A stretch of 5,587 nucleotides of DNA, from contig DHWW01000164.1 in assembly GCA_002413385.1 (NCBI GenBank), positions 9,925 to 15,511 of the forward strand, written 5' to 3'. Each line of letters begins with the position of its first letter. The stretch's first letter is position 1. Shown here in pieces: positions 1 to 5,587 of the stretch. Origin of the DNA: Granulicella sp. UBA5172. GTDB lineage: Bacteria; Acidobacteriota; Terriglobia; Terriglobales; Acidobacteriaceae. Made by a program: the position numbers and the translations under genes. A model generated the notes under the pieces. It was not told where the DNA came from, made no database searches, and saw only the letters and a program-made list of their open reading frames with translations.

Positions 1-184
1 AACGCTGCACAAACGATTCCTTCTCCAGCAGATCCGCAGGAGGATAGCCGCACGTCGCAAGCTCAGGAAAAACCACCAGCGCAGCGCCCTGCGCCGTCGC
101 CTGTTCGACAAACGCCGCGATCTTCCGCAGGTTCCCCGAGAAGTCCCCCACTGTTGGATTGATTTGAGCTAGCGCGATCCGCAC
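1..184 (-). CDS. nadE: Glutamine-dependent NAD+ synthetase, N-terminal part (partial)
   Basis: Only the first 61 codons are inside the window; the gene runs off at position 1. The visible part is the start of the nitrilase-like amidohydrolase domain that hydrolyses glutamine and supplies ammonia to the C-terminal synthetase domain, which adenylates and amidates deamido-NAD+ to NAD+ in the cytoplasm. Seen: the protein opens MRIALAQINPTVGD, the usual first strand of this domain, and carries FPELATCGYPPADLL at about residues 39-53. In that motif Glu41 is the expected catalytic Glu, and GYPPxDLL is typical of NadE rather than of other nitrilases. The start is a GTG at 184-182. An in-frame TAG at 196-194, four codons upstream, excludes any longer form, and there is no strong ribosome binding site. 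It lies 60 bases after the sugar transferase stop with no convincing terminator between, so read-through transcription is possible. The synthetase domain cannot be checked here. Confidence 0.9.
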   Translation of the reverse strand, partial: MRIALAQINPTVGDFSGNLRKIAAFVEQATAQGAALVVFPELATCGYPPADLLEKESFVQR

Positions 185-244
185 TCTTACAGTCTACCGC
201 GCCACACCCACCCGAGCCCTGACTCCCGAATCCCGGGCCTGCCC

Positions 245-1750
245 CTACGTTCCCGTTCCACCCAGAACCACCCCAATCGTACGTGCCAGAATCCGCAGAT
301 CCAGCAGGATGTTCCAGTTCTCCACATACGCCGTATCCAGGGAGATATAGCTGTCAAACGATGGGTCCTGGCGCGCCTCGACCTGCCACAGCCCCGTAAT
401 CCCCGGCAGCACATCCAGTCTGCGCAGATGCGCCAGATCGTACTTCTCCACCTCGGACGCCAGCGGCGGCCGCGGCCCCACCAGGCTCATATCGCCCATC
501 AGCACATTGAAGAACTGCGGCAGCTCATCCAGCGAATACTTCCGCAATCTGCTTCCAATCTTGGTGATGCGAGGATCATTGCTCATCTTGAACAGGATGC
601 CATCGCGCTCATTCTTGTGCGCCAGGCCGTTCTGCAACGTGTCTGCATTCACGACCATCGTCCGAAACTTATAGCAGGTAAAGGTTCTTCCCTTCCGCCC
701 AATACGCGCCGCTCGATAGAGAATCGGCCCTTCCGAATCCATCCGTACGAGCAGCGCGATGATCAGCATCAACGGAGCAGTAACGACCAGCGCCAGCGTC
801 GACAACAACACATCCAGCACTCTCTTGATCAAAAACGCGCCCCGCGGAAAATCACGCTGGTGCAGCGGAATCGTTGGGAACTGCCCGATAAACTCCACCG
901 GCGCATTCCACGCCAGGCCGTCGTAAAGATCAGGAACCACGCGCACTTCAATCCCATGCTCGCGCGCCTCGTCCACCACTCCAATCACCGTCTCCTTGTC
1001 AGCCGGAGTTGAAAAATAAATCTCATCGACAAACAGCGAGCGCGCCAGCGCCACGCAGTTCCGGACGTTACCAATGATCTCGGAATTCCCCGCATCCCCT
1101 GCCGCTACATCCAGGGAGACAAATCCCATAAACCGAAATCCCATATGCGGCAGCGCCTGCAAATGATTGCGCAGAGCGTGCGCCACGCGCCCATGACCGA
1201 CGATCATCACGTTGCGAGTCTCGCGTCCCTGCAAAAATCTCCGCTGCATCATCTTTCGCTCGACCGCTCGCCGGATCATCAGGAAGGTCATCGTCAGCAG
1301 GATCGTCAGAGCCACCACAATCCTCGATACCGAATACTCCTTCATCACATACAGCGTGCCGCAAAGCATCAAACCAGCCGTCAGCGTTGCCTGCACCGTG
1401 AGCCGCTGCTCATTCAACCCACTCCTGCTCTCGGTTGAGCGGTACAGCCCATAAAGCCTCGTAAACAGCACCAGATACACGCTGAAGACCAGCAAATAGA
1501 GGATTGAGGTCAGCGGTGCAGCCTTCTCCAAATGTCCGAGGACCGTGTGACTCCCCAACTGCGCTGCGGGCTCCAGATGAATTCTAATTGCAATGAATCC
1601 CGCCACCAACGCACTGAAAAAGTCCAATACCGCCCATACCGCCATCATGAGGGACGGACGCGAGAACAGTCGCTCATGTCCAGCCATCCTGGCGTGACGA
1701 CGTCGCTGGCTCGATATCTCCGTTTGTTTCAGATAATCAAGGCTCGCCAT
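245..1750 (-). CDS. Polyprenyl-phosphate sugar phosphotransferase (WbaP/CpsE-type initiating enzyme)
   Basis: This 501-residue membrane enzyme belongs to the family that transfers a sugar-1-phosphate (often glucose or galactose) from a UDP-sugar to undecaprenyl phosphate at the inner membrane, the first step of exopolysaccharide, capsule or O-antigen repeat assembly. Seen in order: a basic N-terminal tail; about four hydrophobic segments near 34-56, 82-103, 120-135 and 144-160; a Rossmann-like domain starting with NVMIVGHGRVA (180-190); a membrane hairpin at about 313-336 with Pro326; then the catalytic domain with KFRTM (371-375), SLDELPQ (406-412, the Asp408-Glu409 pair), GDMSLVGPRP (419-428) and LPGITGLWQV (448-457). 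Length and order match full-size family members. The ATG at 1750 has a close GGAG. Another ATG pair just upstream is out of frame. Sugar specificity cannot be read from the sequence, and no Wzx, Wzy or glycosyltransferase gene lies nearby in the window. Confidence 0.95.
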   Translation of the reverse strand: MASLDYLKQTEISSQRRRHARMAGHERLFSRPSLMMAVWAVLDFFSALVAGFIAIRIHLEPAAQLGSHTVLGHLEKAAPLTSILYLLVFSVYLVLFTRLYGLYRSTESRSGLNEQRLTVQATLTAGLMLCGTLYVMKEYSVSRIVVALTILLTMTFLMIRRAVERKMMQRRFLQGRETRNVMIVGHGRVAHALRNHLQALPHMGFRFMGFVSLDVAAGDAGNSEIIGNVRNCVALARSLFVDEIYFSTPADKETVIGVVDEAREHGIEVRVVPDLYDGLAWNAPVEFIGQFPTIPLHQRDFPRGAFLIKRVLDVLLSTLALVVTAPLMLIIALLVRMDSEGPILYRAARIGRKGRTFTCYKFRTMVVNADTLQNGLAHKNERDGILFKMSNDPRITKIGSRLRKYSLDELPQFFNVLMGDMSLVGPRPPLASEVEKYDLAHLRRLDVLPGITGLWQVEARQDPSFDSYISLDTAYVENWNILLDLRILARTIGVVLGGTGT

Positions 1751-1795
1751 AGTCTCCGCGCTGGTTTCGGTCGTTCGTCTTTGCCATCTTCATGG

Positions 1796-1824
1796 CGGGG
1801 TTTGTGTGTCTTCAGTTTACCCCG
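1796..1824 (-). repeat. Inverted repeat in the sugar transferase leader
   Basis: A perfect 6-base inverted repeat, CGGGGT at 1796-1801 and ACCCCG at 1819-1824, is separated by 17 bases. It lies between the weak promoter candidate and the sugar transferase start. In RNA it would form a GC-rich stem with a large loop. No U-tract follows on the minus strand, so it does not look like an intrinsic terminator. It could be an operator half-site pair or chance. Confidence 0.3.
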
Positions 1825-1845
1825 TTGCTAGAGTGCTTGCTACCT

Positions 1846-1874
1846 TCTATATCCTTCTAAAGTACGATCTCGAA
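1846..1874 (-). promoter_or_regulatory. Weak candidate promoter for the sugar transferase gene
   Basis: Read on the minus strand, TATAGA (1851-1846) matches four of six bases of a sigma70 -10 box. It follows TTCGAG (1874-1869), a poor -35 box, after a 17-base spacer. It sits in the 151-base gap after the ATPase stop and would give a leader of roughly 90 bases that contains the inverted repeat at 1796-1824. The -35 match is weak, so this is only a candidate; a different sigma factor or read-through from upstream is equally possible. Confidence 0.25.
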
Positions 1875-1901
1875 GCGGGTTCCTCTGGGCACTTTAAGTT
1901 A

Positions 1902-2903
1902 TCAGACCGGCAGTACCAGCTCGTCCATCGAAAAGAACTCTCGCAGCACCACATCGTCACTCGCACGCATTTCCTCAGTTGTGCCAAAGAAACGCACCGT
2001 CCCCTCATGCAGAAACACCAGTCGATCGGCAAGTTTTTCTGCAAATCTCATGTCATGCGTGACGACGATGCTGGTCAGATGCATCTGCATCTTCAGCCGT
2101 TGGATCAAATCCCCCAGCAAATGCGCCATCAGCGGATCCACCATCGTGGTCGGTTCGTCGTAGAGCACCGCCGTGGGCTGCGCCGCCAGCGCCCTCGCAA
2201 TCGCCACCGACCGCTTCATCCCCGTCGAAAGATCCGACGGCAGCATGTTTTCCATCCCCGCCACCCCCACCATCTCCAGTAATCCCTTTACCACCTGCAG
2301 GATCTGATCCTCCTCCATATCCCCGCGTTCCCTCAGCGGAAACGCCACATTCTCCCCCACCGAAATCGAATCGAACAGCGCTCCATTCTGAAATACCATC
2401 GTCACCTTGCGCCGCACCTCCTGCATCTCCCTTTCACTCAGCCCGGCAATATCCTGCCCCGCCACCAGCACCGTCCCGCTGTCCGGCTTCAGAAACCCCA
2501 TCAGGATCTGCAATGCAACCGATTTCCCCACGCCACTTCGCCCCAGAATGCACAACGTCTCCCCGGGGTTCACGAAGAAGCTCACACCCTGCAGCACCAC
2601 AAACTCGCCAAACGACTTATACACATCCTCGAACGCTATATAGGGCGCGACCTTTTCGCTCGCAAACGCCGCAGCTGCAAACCCTGCACCCGCCTGGAAC
2701 GCCGACTCCTCTGAAGCGGCTACTTCTTCAGCTGCATTCGCCTCCGTCGCCTCTGTAATGAACTCCTGCACCACCGGAGCCACATCCGCCGACACATCCT
2801 CAATCAGCGGCTTCTCAAGGTACTCCGCGTCGGTAGCCGCCTGGGCTGTCGTCTCAGCAGCGTCCTCGGTCACAGAGTCCGGAATCTTCGGAGGTTCACT
2901 CAT
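1902..2903 (-). CDS. mlaF: Mla/TTG2-type ABC transporter ATP-binding protein with acidic N-terminal extension
   Basis: This 333-residue cytoplasmic ATPase belongs to the MlaF/TTG2A family, which powers lipid transport between inner and outer membrane together with an MlaE-type permease and MCE-domain proteins. Seen: an Ala/Glu-rich acidic region of about 85 residues precedes the ABC domain and makes the protein longer than the roughly 260-270 residues usual for MlaF. Then come Walker A GRSGVGKS (121-128), the Q-loop region VFQNGALFDSISVGENVAFPL (Gln172; this phrase is what points to MlaF), a signature LSTGMKR (225-231), Walker B AVLYDEP (245-251), a D-loop TTMVDP (252-257) and the switch His283. 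The signature has Thr in place of the usual first Gly, and the D-loop has MVDP where GLDP is usual. The start at 2903 is chosen because AAGAGG precedes it by 7 bases; an in-frame TTG at 2951 would add 16 residues but has no better site. It begins 76 bases after the mobA stop. No permease or MCE gene lies in the window. Confidence 0.9.
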   Translation of the reverse strand: MSEPPKIPDSVTEDAAETTAQAATDAEYLEKPLIEDVSADVAPVVQEFITEATEANAAEEVAASEESAFQAGAGFAAAAFASEKVAPYIAFEDVYKSFGEFVVLQGVSFFVNPGETLCILGRSGVGKSVALQILMGFLKPDSGTVLVAGQDIAGLSEREMQEVRRKVTMVFQNGALFDSISVGENVAFPLRERGDMEEDQILQVVKGLLEMVGVAGMENMLPSDLSTGMKRSVAIARALAAQPTAVLYDEPTTMVDPLMAHLLGDLIQRLKMQMHLTSIVVTHDMRFAEKLADRLVFLHEGTVRFFGTTEEMRASDDVVLREFFSMDELVLPV

Positions 2904-2910
2904 CGTAGTT

Positions 2911-2916
2911 CCTCTT
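2911..2916 (-). promoter_or_regulatory. Ribosome binding site deciding the ATPase start
   Basis: AAGAGG on the minus strand ends 7 bases before the ATG at 2903-2901. This favours the protein beginning MSEPPKIPDS over the in-frame TTG at 2951. Confidence 0.7.
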
Positions 2917-2925
2917 ATGATGCAC

Positions 2926-2940
2926 GCTTTCCTCCAAAGC
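2926..2940 (-). promoter_or_regulatory. Small hairpin with GGAGG in its loop, in the ATPase leader
   Basis: On the minus strand GCTTT (2940-2936) and AAAGC (2930-2926) can pair around a 5-base loop that is exactly GGAGG (2935-2931), a near-ideal Shine-Dalgarno sequence. The alternative outer pairing GATGC/GCATC at 2942-2938 and 2924-2920 would compete with it. Five bases after the GGAGG is a GTG that opens a 9-residue frame, MHHKRNYDE, at 2925-2896, overlapping the ATPase ATG out of frame. The structure is short and may be chance; the ATPase has its own site nearer its ATG. Confidence 0.3.
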
Positions 2941-2979
2941 ATCCGCACCAAACCAGCGCCCGCACCTTGCTGGGTGCCC

Positions 2980-3645
2980 CTAACAATGACCCAGCCCGCT
3001 CTCGCGCGCCCACGCCTCAGCCTCGGCCAGTTCCTCCGGCGTATTCACATTCGAGAACCAATATTCGATCTCCAGGCTCGTCGGCACCGCCTTCGCCGCA
3101 AACCTCGCCGCATCGCACGCCCACAACCACCCAGACCGACCATCGTCGTCGAGGTTCATCCATATCTCCGCCAGTTTCCGTTCTCCTGCTTCGATTGCTT
3201 TCGACACCTGTGCCGCGTAATCCCTACGCAACATGCAGAAAACAGGCTGCCGCTCCCGAAGCACCAGCAAATAGCTCACTCCACATCCGGCCACACTCTC
3301 CTTTAGCACCGCCTCCGCCCACCGCCGCAGCAGTTCCCCCGGAATCAACGGCACATCCACAGGAATAAACATTGCCCACTCCTGAGCCGCGACCCCCAAC
3401 CCTGCCTCGATCCCCGCCGCCGGCCCCGCATCCACCCGGGTCTCCTGCACCACAGGCGCAAATTCCTCCAGGTCCTCGCGATTCCCGGCGATCCCCACCT
3501 CCGCGCAGAACCCCCGCAGCTTCTCCACAGCAATCTCCACCATTGGCCGCCCGCAAAACCGCAGCAGCGCCTTATCCTCGCCCATGCGCGAGCTCTTTCC
3601 CCCCGCCAGCACAAACCCATGCACCGGAAGAAGTTCGCCCGTCAA
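2980..3645 (-). CDS. mobA: Molybdenum cofactor guanylyltransferase
   Basis: MobA joins GMP from GTP to molybdopterin to make the guanine dinucleotide form of the cofactor used by DMSO reductase-family molybdoenzymes such as formate dehydrogenases and nitrate reductases. It is a cytoplasmic, Mg-dependent protein with a nucleotidyltransferase (GT-A) fold. Seen: the nucleotide-binding signature LAGGKSSRMG at 13-22 followed by DKALL (Lys25), a DAGPAAGIEAGL segment at 72-83, the metal-site VDVP at 96-99 (Asp97), and a C-terminal NVNTPEEL at 199-206. All are typical of MobA, and the length of 221 residues is slightly above the usual 190-210. The listed start is a TTG at 3645-3643 that overlaps the upstream stop as TTGA. 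A GTG at 3624 would give 214 residues starting MHGFVLAGG, closer to typical MobA starts, and neither has a well-spaced ribosome binding site. No molybdoenzyme or other cofactor gene is in view. Confidence 0.93.
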   Translation of the reverse strand: MTGELLPVHGFVLAGGKSSRMGEDKALLRFCGRPMVEIAVEKLRGFCAEVGIAGNREDLEEFAPVVQETRVDAGPAAGIEAGLGVAAQEWAMFIPVDVPLIPGELLRRWAEAVLKESVAGCGVSYLLVLRERQPVFCMLRRDYAAQVSKAIEAGERKLAEIWMNLDDDGRSGWLWACDAARFAAKAVPTSLEIEYWFSNVNTPEELAEAEAWARESGLGHC

Positions 3646-5033
3646 CTCCCCGCTCCCACCCCATCCAGAAACCGCACAATCGACTCGATCCCGCGATGAA
3701 AATTCGCCAGATGAAACTTCTCATTCGGCGCATGCAGATTGTCATCCGGCAGCCCAAACCCCATCATCACCGTAGGAATCCCCAGCTCCCGCACAAAGTC
3801 CCCCACAATCGGAATCGATCCGCCGCCTCGCACAAACACCGTCTCTTTCCCAAACACCTTGGCCATCGCGTCGGTCGCGGCACGCACATACTTGTTATCC
3901 GTACTCACCACAATCGGCTCGCCCGAGTGAATCATCGTCACCTTCACCTGGATGCCCTTCGGACAAATCTCCTCCACAAACTTCTTGTACTTCGCAAACG
4001 TCTCCTCCGGCCTCATCCCCGGCACCAGTCGGAAGCTGATCTTCGCGGTAGCCTTCGCAGGGATCACCGTCTTCGCTCCCGCTCCAATAAATCCTCCCGG
4101 AATTCCATGCACATCCATCGTCGGCCGCGACCACGTCCGCTCCAGCACCGAGAACATCGCCTCCCCCGTCAACTCGGTCGAACCCACCTCGTGCTTCCGG
4201 TACGCCTCCTCATCAAACGGCAGCGACCTCCACGCCTCCAGCTCCGCCTTCGTCGGCTCCTCAATCCCGTCGTAAAAACCTGGAATCGCAATATGCCCAT
4301 CCTCGCGCTTCATCTGCGCAATCATCTGCGCCAGCGCCACAAACGGATTCGGAGCAGCACCCCCATACATTCCCGAGTGCAGATCCGTCGCCGCGCCCCG
4401 CGCCTCCAGCTCCGTATAAATCATTCCGCGCAGCCCAACGCACAGCGTCGGCAGCTCCGGCGCAAACATCTCCGTATCCGAAACCAGCGCCGCATCGGCC
4501 TTCAACTGGTCGCCATGCTCCCGCACAAACGCCGCAATCCCTTCGCCACCAACCTCTTCCTCGCCCTCGATCATCACGCGCACATTCACCGGCAACTTGC
4601 CATCGGTCTTCAGCAACGACTCCAGCGCCTTCACATGCATCCACATCTGCCCCTTGTCGTCCACCGCGCCGCGAGCGTAAATATTTCCATCGCGAATCTC
4701 CGGCTCAAACGGCGGCGACTTCCACTCATCCAGCGGCTCAGCCGGCTGCACATCATAGTGCCCATAGAGCAGCACGGTAGGTTTTCCAGCCGCATGCAAC
4801 CACTCCGCATACACCAGCGGATGTCCTTTGCGCGCCGTCGTCGACGTCTCGATCAGCCGCACCTTCTCCATCCCCGCCGCGCGCAATCCATCGGCAACAA
4901 ACTCCGCCGCCTTCCGCACATCCCCCACATGCTCCGGTGCCGTCGACACCGACGGAATCCGCAGCAGCTCCTTCAACTCTTCGACAAACCGTTCTCCATG
5001 TTCCTTCGTATAACCAACAGCAGCTTCGCTCAT
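3642..5033 (-). CDS. M20 family metallodipeptidase (carnosinase-like)
   Basis: This 463-residue hydrolase has the two-zinc M20 fold and most resembles the dipeptidase/carnosinase branch, which cleaves dipeptides and other short peptides, usually in the cytoplasm; no signal peptide is seen. Every active-site residue expected for the family is present: His92 and Asp94 in GHYDVQP, the bridging Asp125 in GAVDDKGQ, Glu159-Glu160 in EGEEEVGG (base and metal ligand), Asp186 in VSDTEM, His219 in DLHSGMYGG at the dimerisation (lid) domain, and His434 in NLHAPNEKF. Length fits the family (about 450-480). The start at 5033 is preferred over an in-frame ATG at 5063, because AAGGAG lies 4 bases before it and the longer form would start inside a direct repeat. 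The stop overlaps the mobA start by four bases. The substrate cannot be deduced; the M28 exopeptidase upstream suggests a role in peptide breakdown. Confidence 0.95.
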   Translation of the reverse strand: MSEAAVGYTKEHGERFVEELKELLRIPSVSTAPEHVGDVRKAAEFVADGLRAAGMEKVRLIETSTTARKGHPLVYAEWLHAAGKPTVLLYGHYDVQPAEPLDEWKSPPFEPEIRDGNIYARGAVDDKGQMWMHVKALESLLKTDGKLPVNVRVMIEGEEEVGGEGIAAFVREHGDQLKADAALVSDTEMFAPELPTLCVGLRGMIYTELEARGAATDLHSGMYGGAAPNPFVALAQMIAQMKREDGHIAIPGFYDGIEEPTKAELEAWRSLPFDEEAYRKHEVGSTELTGEAMFSVLERTWSRPTMDVHGIPGGFIGAGAKTVIPAKATAKISFRLVPGMRPEETFAKYKKFVEEICPKGIQVKVTMIHSGEPIVVSTDNKYVRAATDAMAKVFGKETVFVRGGGSIPIVGDFVRELGIPTVMMGFGLPDDNLHAPNEKFHLANFHRGIESIVRFLDGVGAGS

Positions 5034-5037
5034 GACA

Positions 5038-5043
5038 CTCCTT
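5038..5043 (-). promoter_or_regulatory. Ribosome binding site deciding the M20 peptidase start
   Basis: AAGGAG on the minus strand ends 4 bases before the ATG at 5033-5031. It supports the protein beginning MSEAAVGYTK rather than the upstream ATG at 5063, which has no such site. Confidence 0.7.
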
Positions 5044-5046
5044 CTC

Positions 5047-5077
5047 GTATCCAGCACTTCCATGTATCCAGCACTTC
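5047..5077 (-). repeat. 14-base direct repeat in the M20 peptidase leader
   Basis: On the minus strand the 14-mer GAAGTGCTGGATAC occurs twice without mismatch, at 5077-5064 and 5060-5047, separated by ATG, giving a 17-base period. It lies just upstream of the ribosome binding site of the M20 gene. Two exact copies this close suggest either a recent tandem duplication or a pair of protein-binding half-sites. The spacer ATG (5063) is in frame with the peptidase but is probably not the start. Confidence 0.75.
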
Positions 5078-5173
5078 GTTCAACACAATCTCGACATCCT
5101 CAGCATAATCGCGCCGCAGTCAAAGCCATCCCACCCCTCCAACCTCTGCTCAGGCCCAACTAGCAACTCACAC

Positions 5174-5587
5174 CTATCGAGAAGGCTGCCCACCCGGATT
5201 CCACTCCGGCCTGAAGTCACTATCCGCCAGCCACTCGATCGGCGCCACCAAACTCTGAATCGCCGCGGTCATAAACGGCAAATCCAAATGCGCCAGATCA
5301 TCATCCGGCTGATGATACGTCGGCACCGTTCCCCAACCCGCCGCCGTATGCGCCACCACGCCCTTCAGCGCCAGCGCATAGTTATCGCTGCGCTCAAAAA
5401 AATGTTGCTCTGGATAAGGATCGGGCCCCAGCAGCGCTCCATGCGCCTTCAACGTCGGTCCCAGGTTGCTCCGCTCCCACCCCGTCAACAGCAGCTCGCC
5501 CTTCGGCATCTTCGGGTCCTGTGCGCCGATCATCTCAAACTCCAGATTCGCCACCAAACTCTTCAGCGGCACCGGCGGATGCTCGCC
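5174..5587 (-). CDS. M28 family zinc exopeptidase, C-terminal part (partial)
   Basis: The last 137 codons of a gene entering from beyond 5587; its N-terminus and first metal ligands are outside the window. The frame is open through the edge, and the GTG at 5572 is internal. Seen: VANLEFEMIG at about fragment residues 12-21, the strand that carries a zinc ligand in M28 aminopeptidases; FFERSDNYALALKGVVAHT at 63-81, typical of the family; and TYHQPDDDLAHLD at 90-102, where His92 is the expected last zinc ligand. M28 enzymes with this layout are usually exported and release N-terminal amino acids or hydrolyse related substrates, but no signal peptide can be seen here. At the position often Asp (xNxDMxG) this protein has Glu18. 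The stop is 140 bases upstream of the M20 peptidase start, on the same strand. Confidence 0.88.
   Translation of the reverse strand, partial: GEHPPVPLKSLVANLEFEMIGAQDPKMPKGELLLTGWERSNLGPTLKAHGALLGPDPYPEQHFFERSDNYALALKGVVAHTAAGWGTVPTYHQPDDDLAHLDLPFMTAAIQSLVAPIEWLADSDFRPEWNPGGQPSR

Noticed and set aside
185..244. Possible terminator between the sugar transferase and nadE
   Set aside because: Short CCCG/CGGG and GCCC/GGGC pairings exist, but the stems are only 4 bases and no U-tract follows on the minus strand.
428..1012. A 194-codon plus-strand frame inside the sugar transferase gene
   Set aside because: It lies wholly within a clear gene on the other strand, has a His/Arg/Gln-rich product and shows no domain or ribosome binding site.
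3372..5108. A 578-codon open frame on the plus strand opposite the M20 peptidase and mobA
   Set aside because: Its product is almost all His, Arg, Pro, Leu and Gln with no recognisable domain. It is the antisense shadow of GC-rich genes whose codon bias removes stops on the other strand.
5095..5123. TTGACT as a -35 box for the M20 peptidase
   Set aside because: The hexamer is good, but the best -10-like sequence (TATGCT, 5107-5102) is only 10 bases away, and at 17 bases the sequence is AGGATG, which does not resemble a -10 box.
5034..5173. A gene or RNA in the gap between the two peptidases
   Set aside because: Apart from the direct repeat and the ribosome binding site I see no supported reading frame, terminator hairpin or RNA fold in these 140 bases.
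1..5587. A novel defence, mobile or biosynthetic system
   Set aside because: Every sizeable gene belongs to a known household or envelope family. There are no transposases, integrases, nucleases, toxin-antitoxin pairs, CRISPR repeats or tRNA genes in the window.

Overview
The window is a GC-rich bacterial chromosome segment. All five clearly supported complete or near-complete genes, and the partial genes at both edges, lie on the minus strand, so transcription runs from high to low coordinates. The gene types and protein style suggest a Gram-negative bacterium, possibly an Acidobacteriota (Terriglobia-like) soil organism. They include an Mla/TTG2-type lipid transport ATPase with a diverged signature motif, an M28 peptidase with the EFEMIG motif, and a WbaP-type sugar transferase. 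The taxonomic guess rests on recalled family resemblance, not on a search.

Layout in transcription order: (1) 5587-5174, the C-terminal part of an M28 zinc exopeptidase, entering from outside the window. (2) A 140-base gap with a 14-base direct repeat just ahead of the next gene. (3) 5033-3642, an M20 metallodipeptidase with a complete active site. (4) 3645-2980, MobA (molybdenum cofactor guanylyltransferase), whose TTG start overlaps the M20 stop in a TTGA junction. (5) 2903-1902, an MlaF-like ABC ATPase with a long acidic Ala/Glu-rich N-terminal extension; its leader holds a small hairpin with a Shine-Dalgarno sequence in the loop and a possible 9-residue leader ORF. (6) 1750-245, a polyprenyl-phosphate sugar phosphotransferase that would begin exopolysaccharide or O-antigen repeat synthesis, preceded by a 151-base leader with a weak promoter candidate and an inverted repeat. 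(7) 184-1, the first 61 codons of glutamine-dependent NAD+ synthetase (NadE), leaving the window.

The genes do not form one pathway. Two adjacent metallopeptidases (M28, M20) fit peptide breakdown. MobA serves molybdoenzyme maturation and appears translationally coupled to the M20 gene. The ATPase and the sugar transferase both act at the cell envelope, but their usual partners (MlaE/MlaD permease and MCE protein; Wzx/Wzy and glycosyltransferases) are not in view. NadE is housekeeping.

I found no RNA genes, CRISPR arrays, insertion sequences or phage genes, and no evidence of a new multi-gene system. The observations worth checking are small: overlapping or coupled starts, leader structures, a tandem repeat in a 5' leader, and motif deviations in the ATPase and the M28 peptidase.
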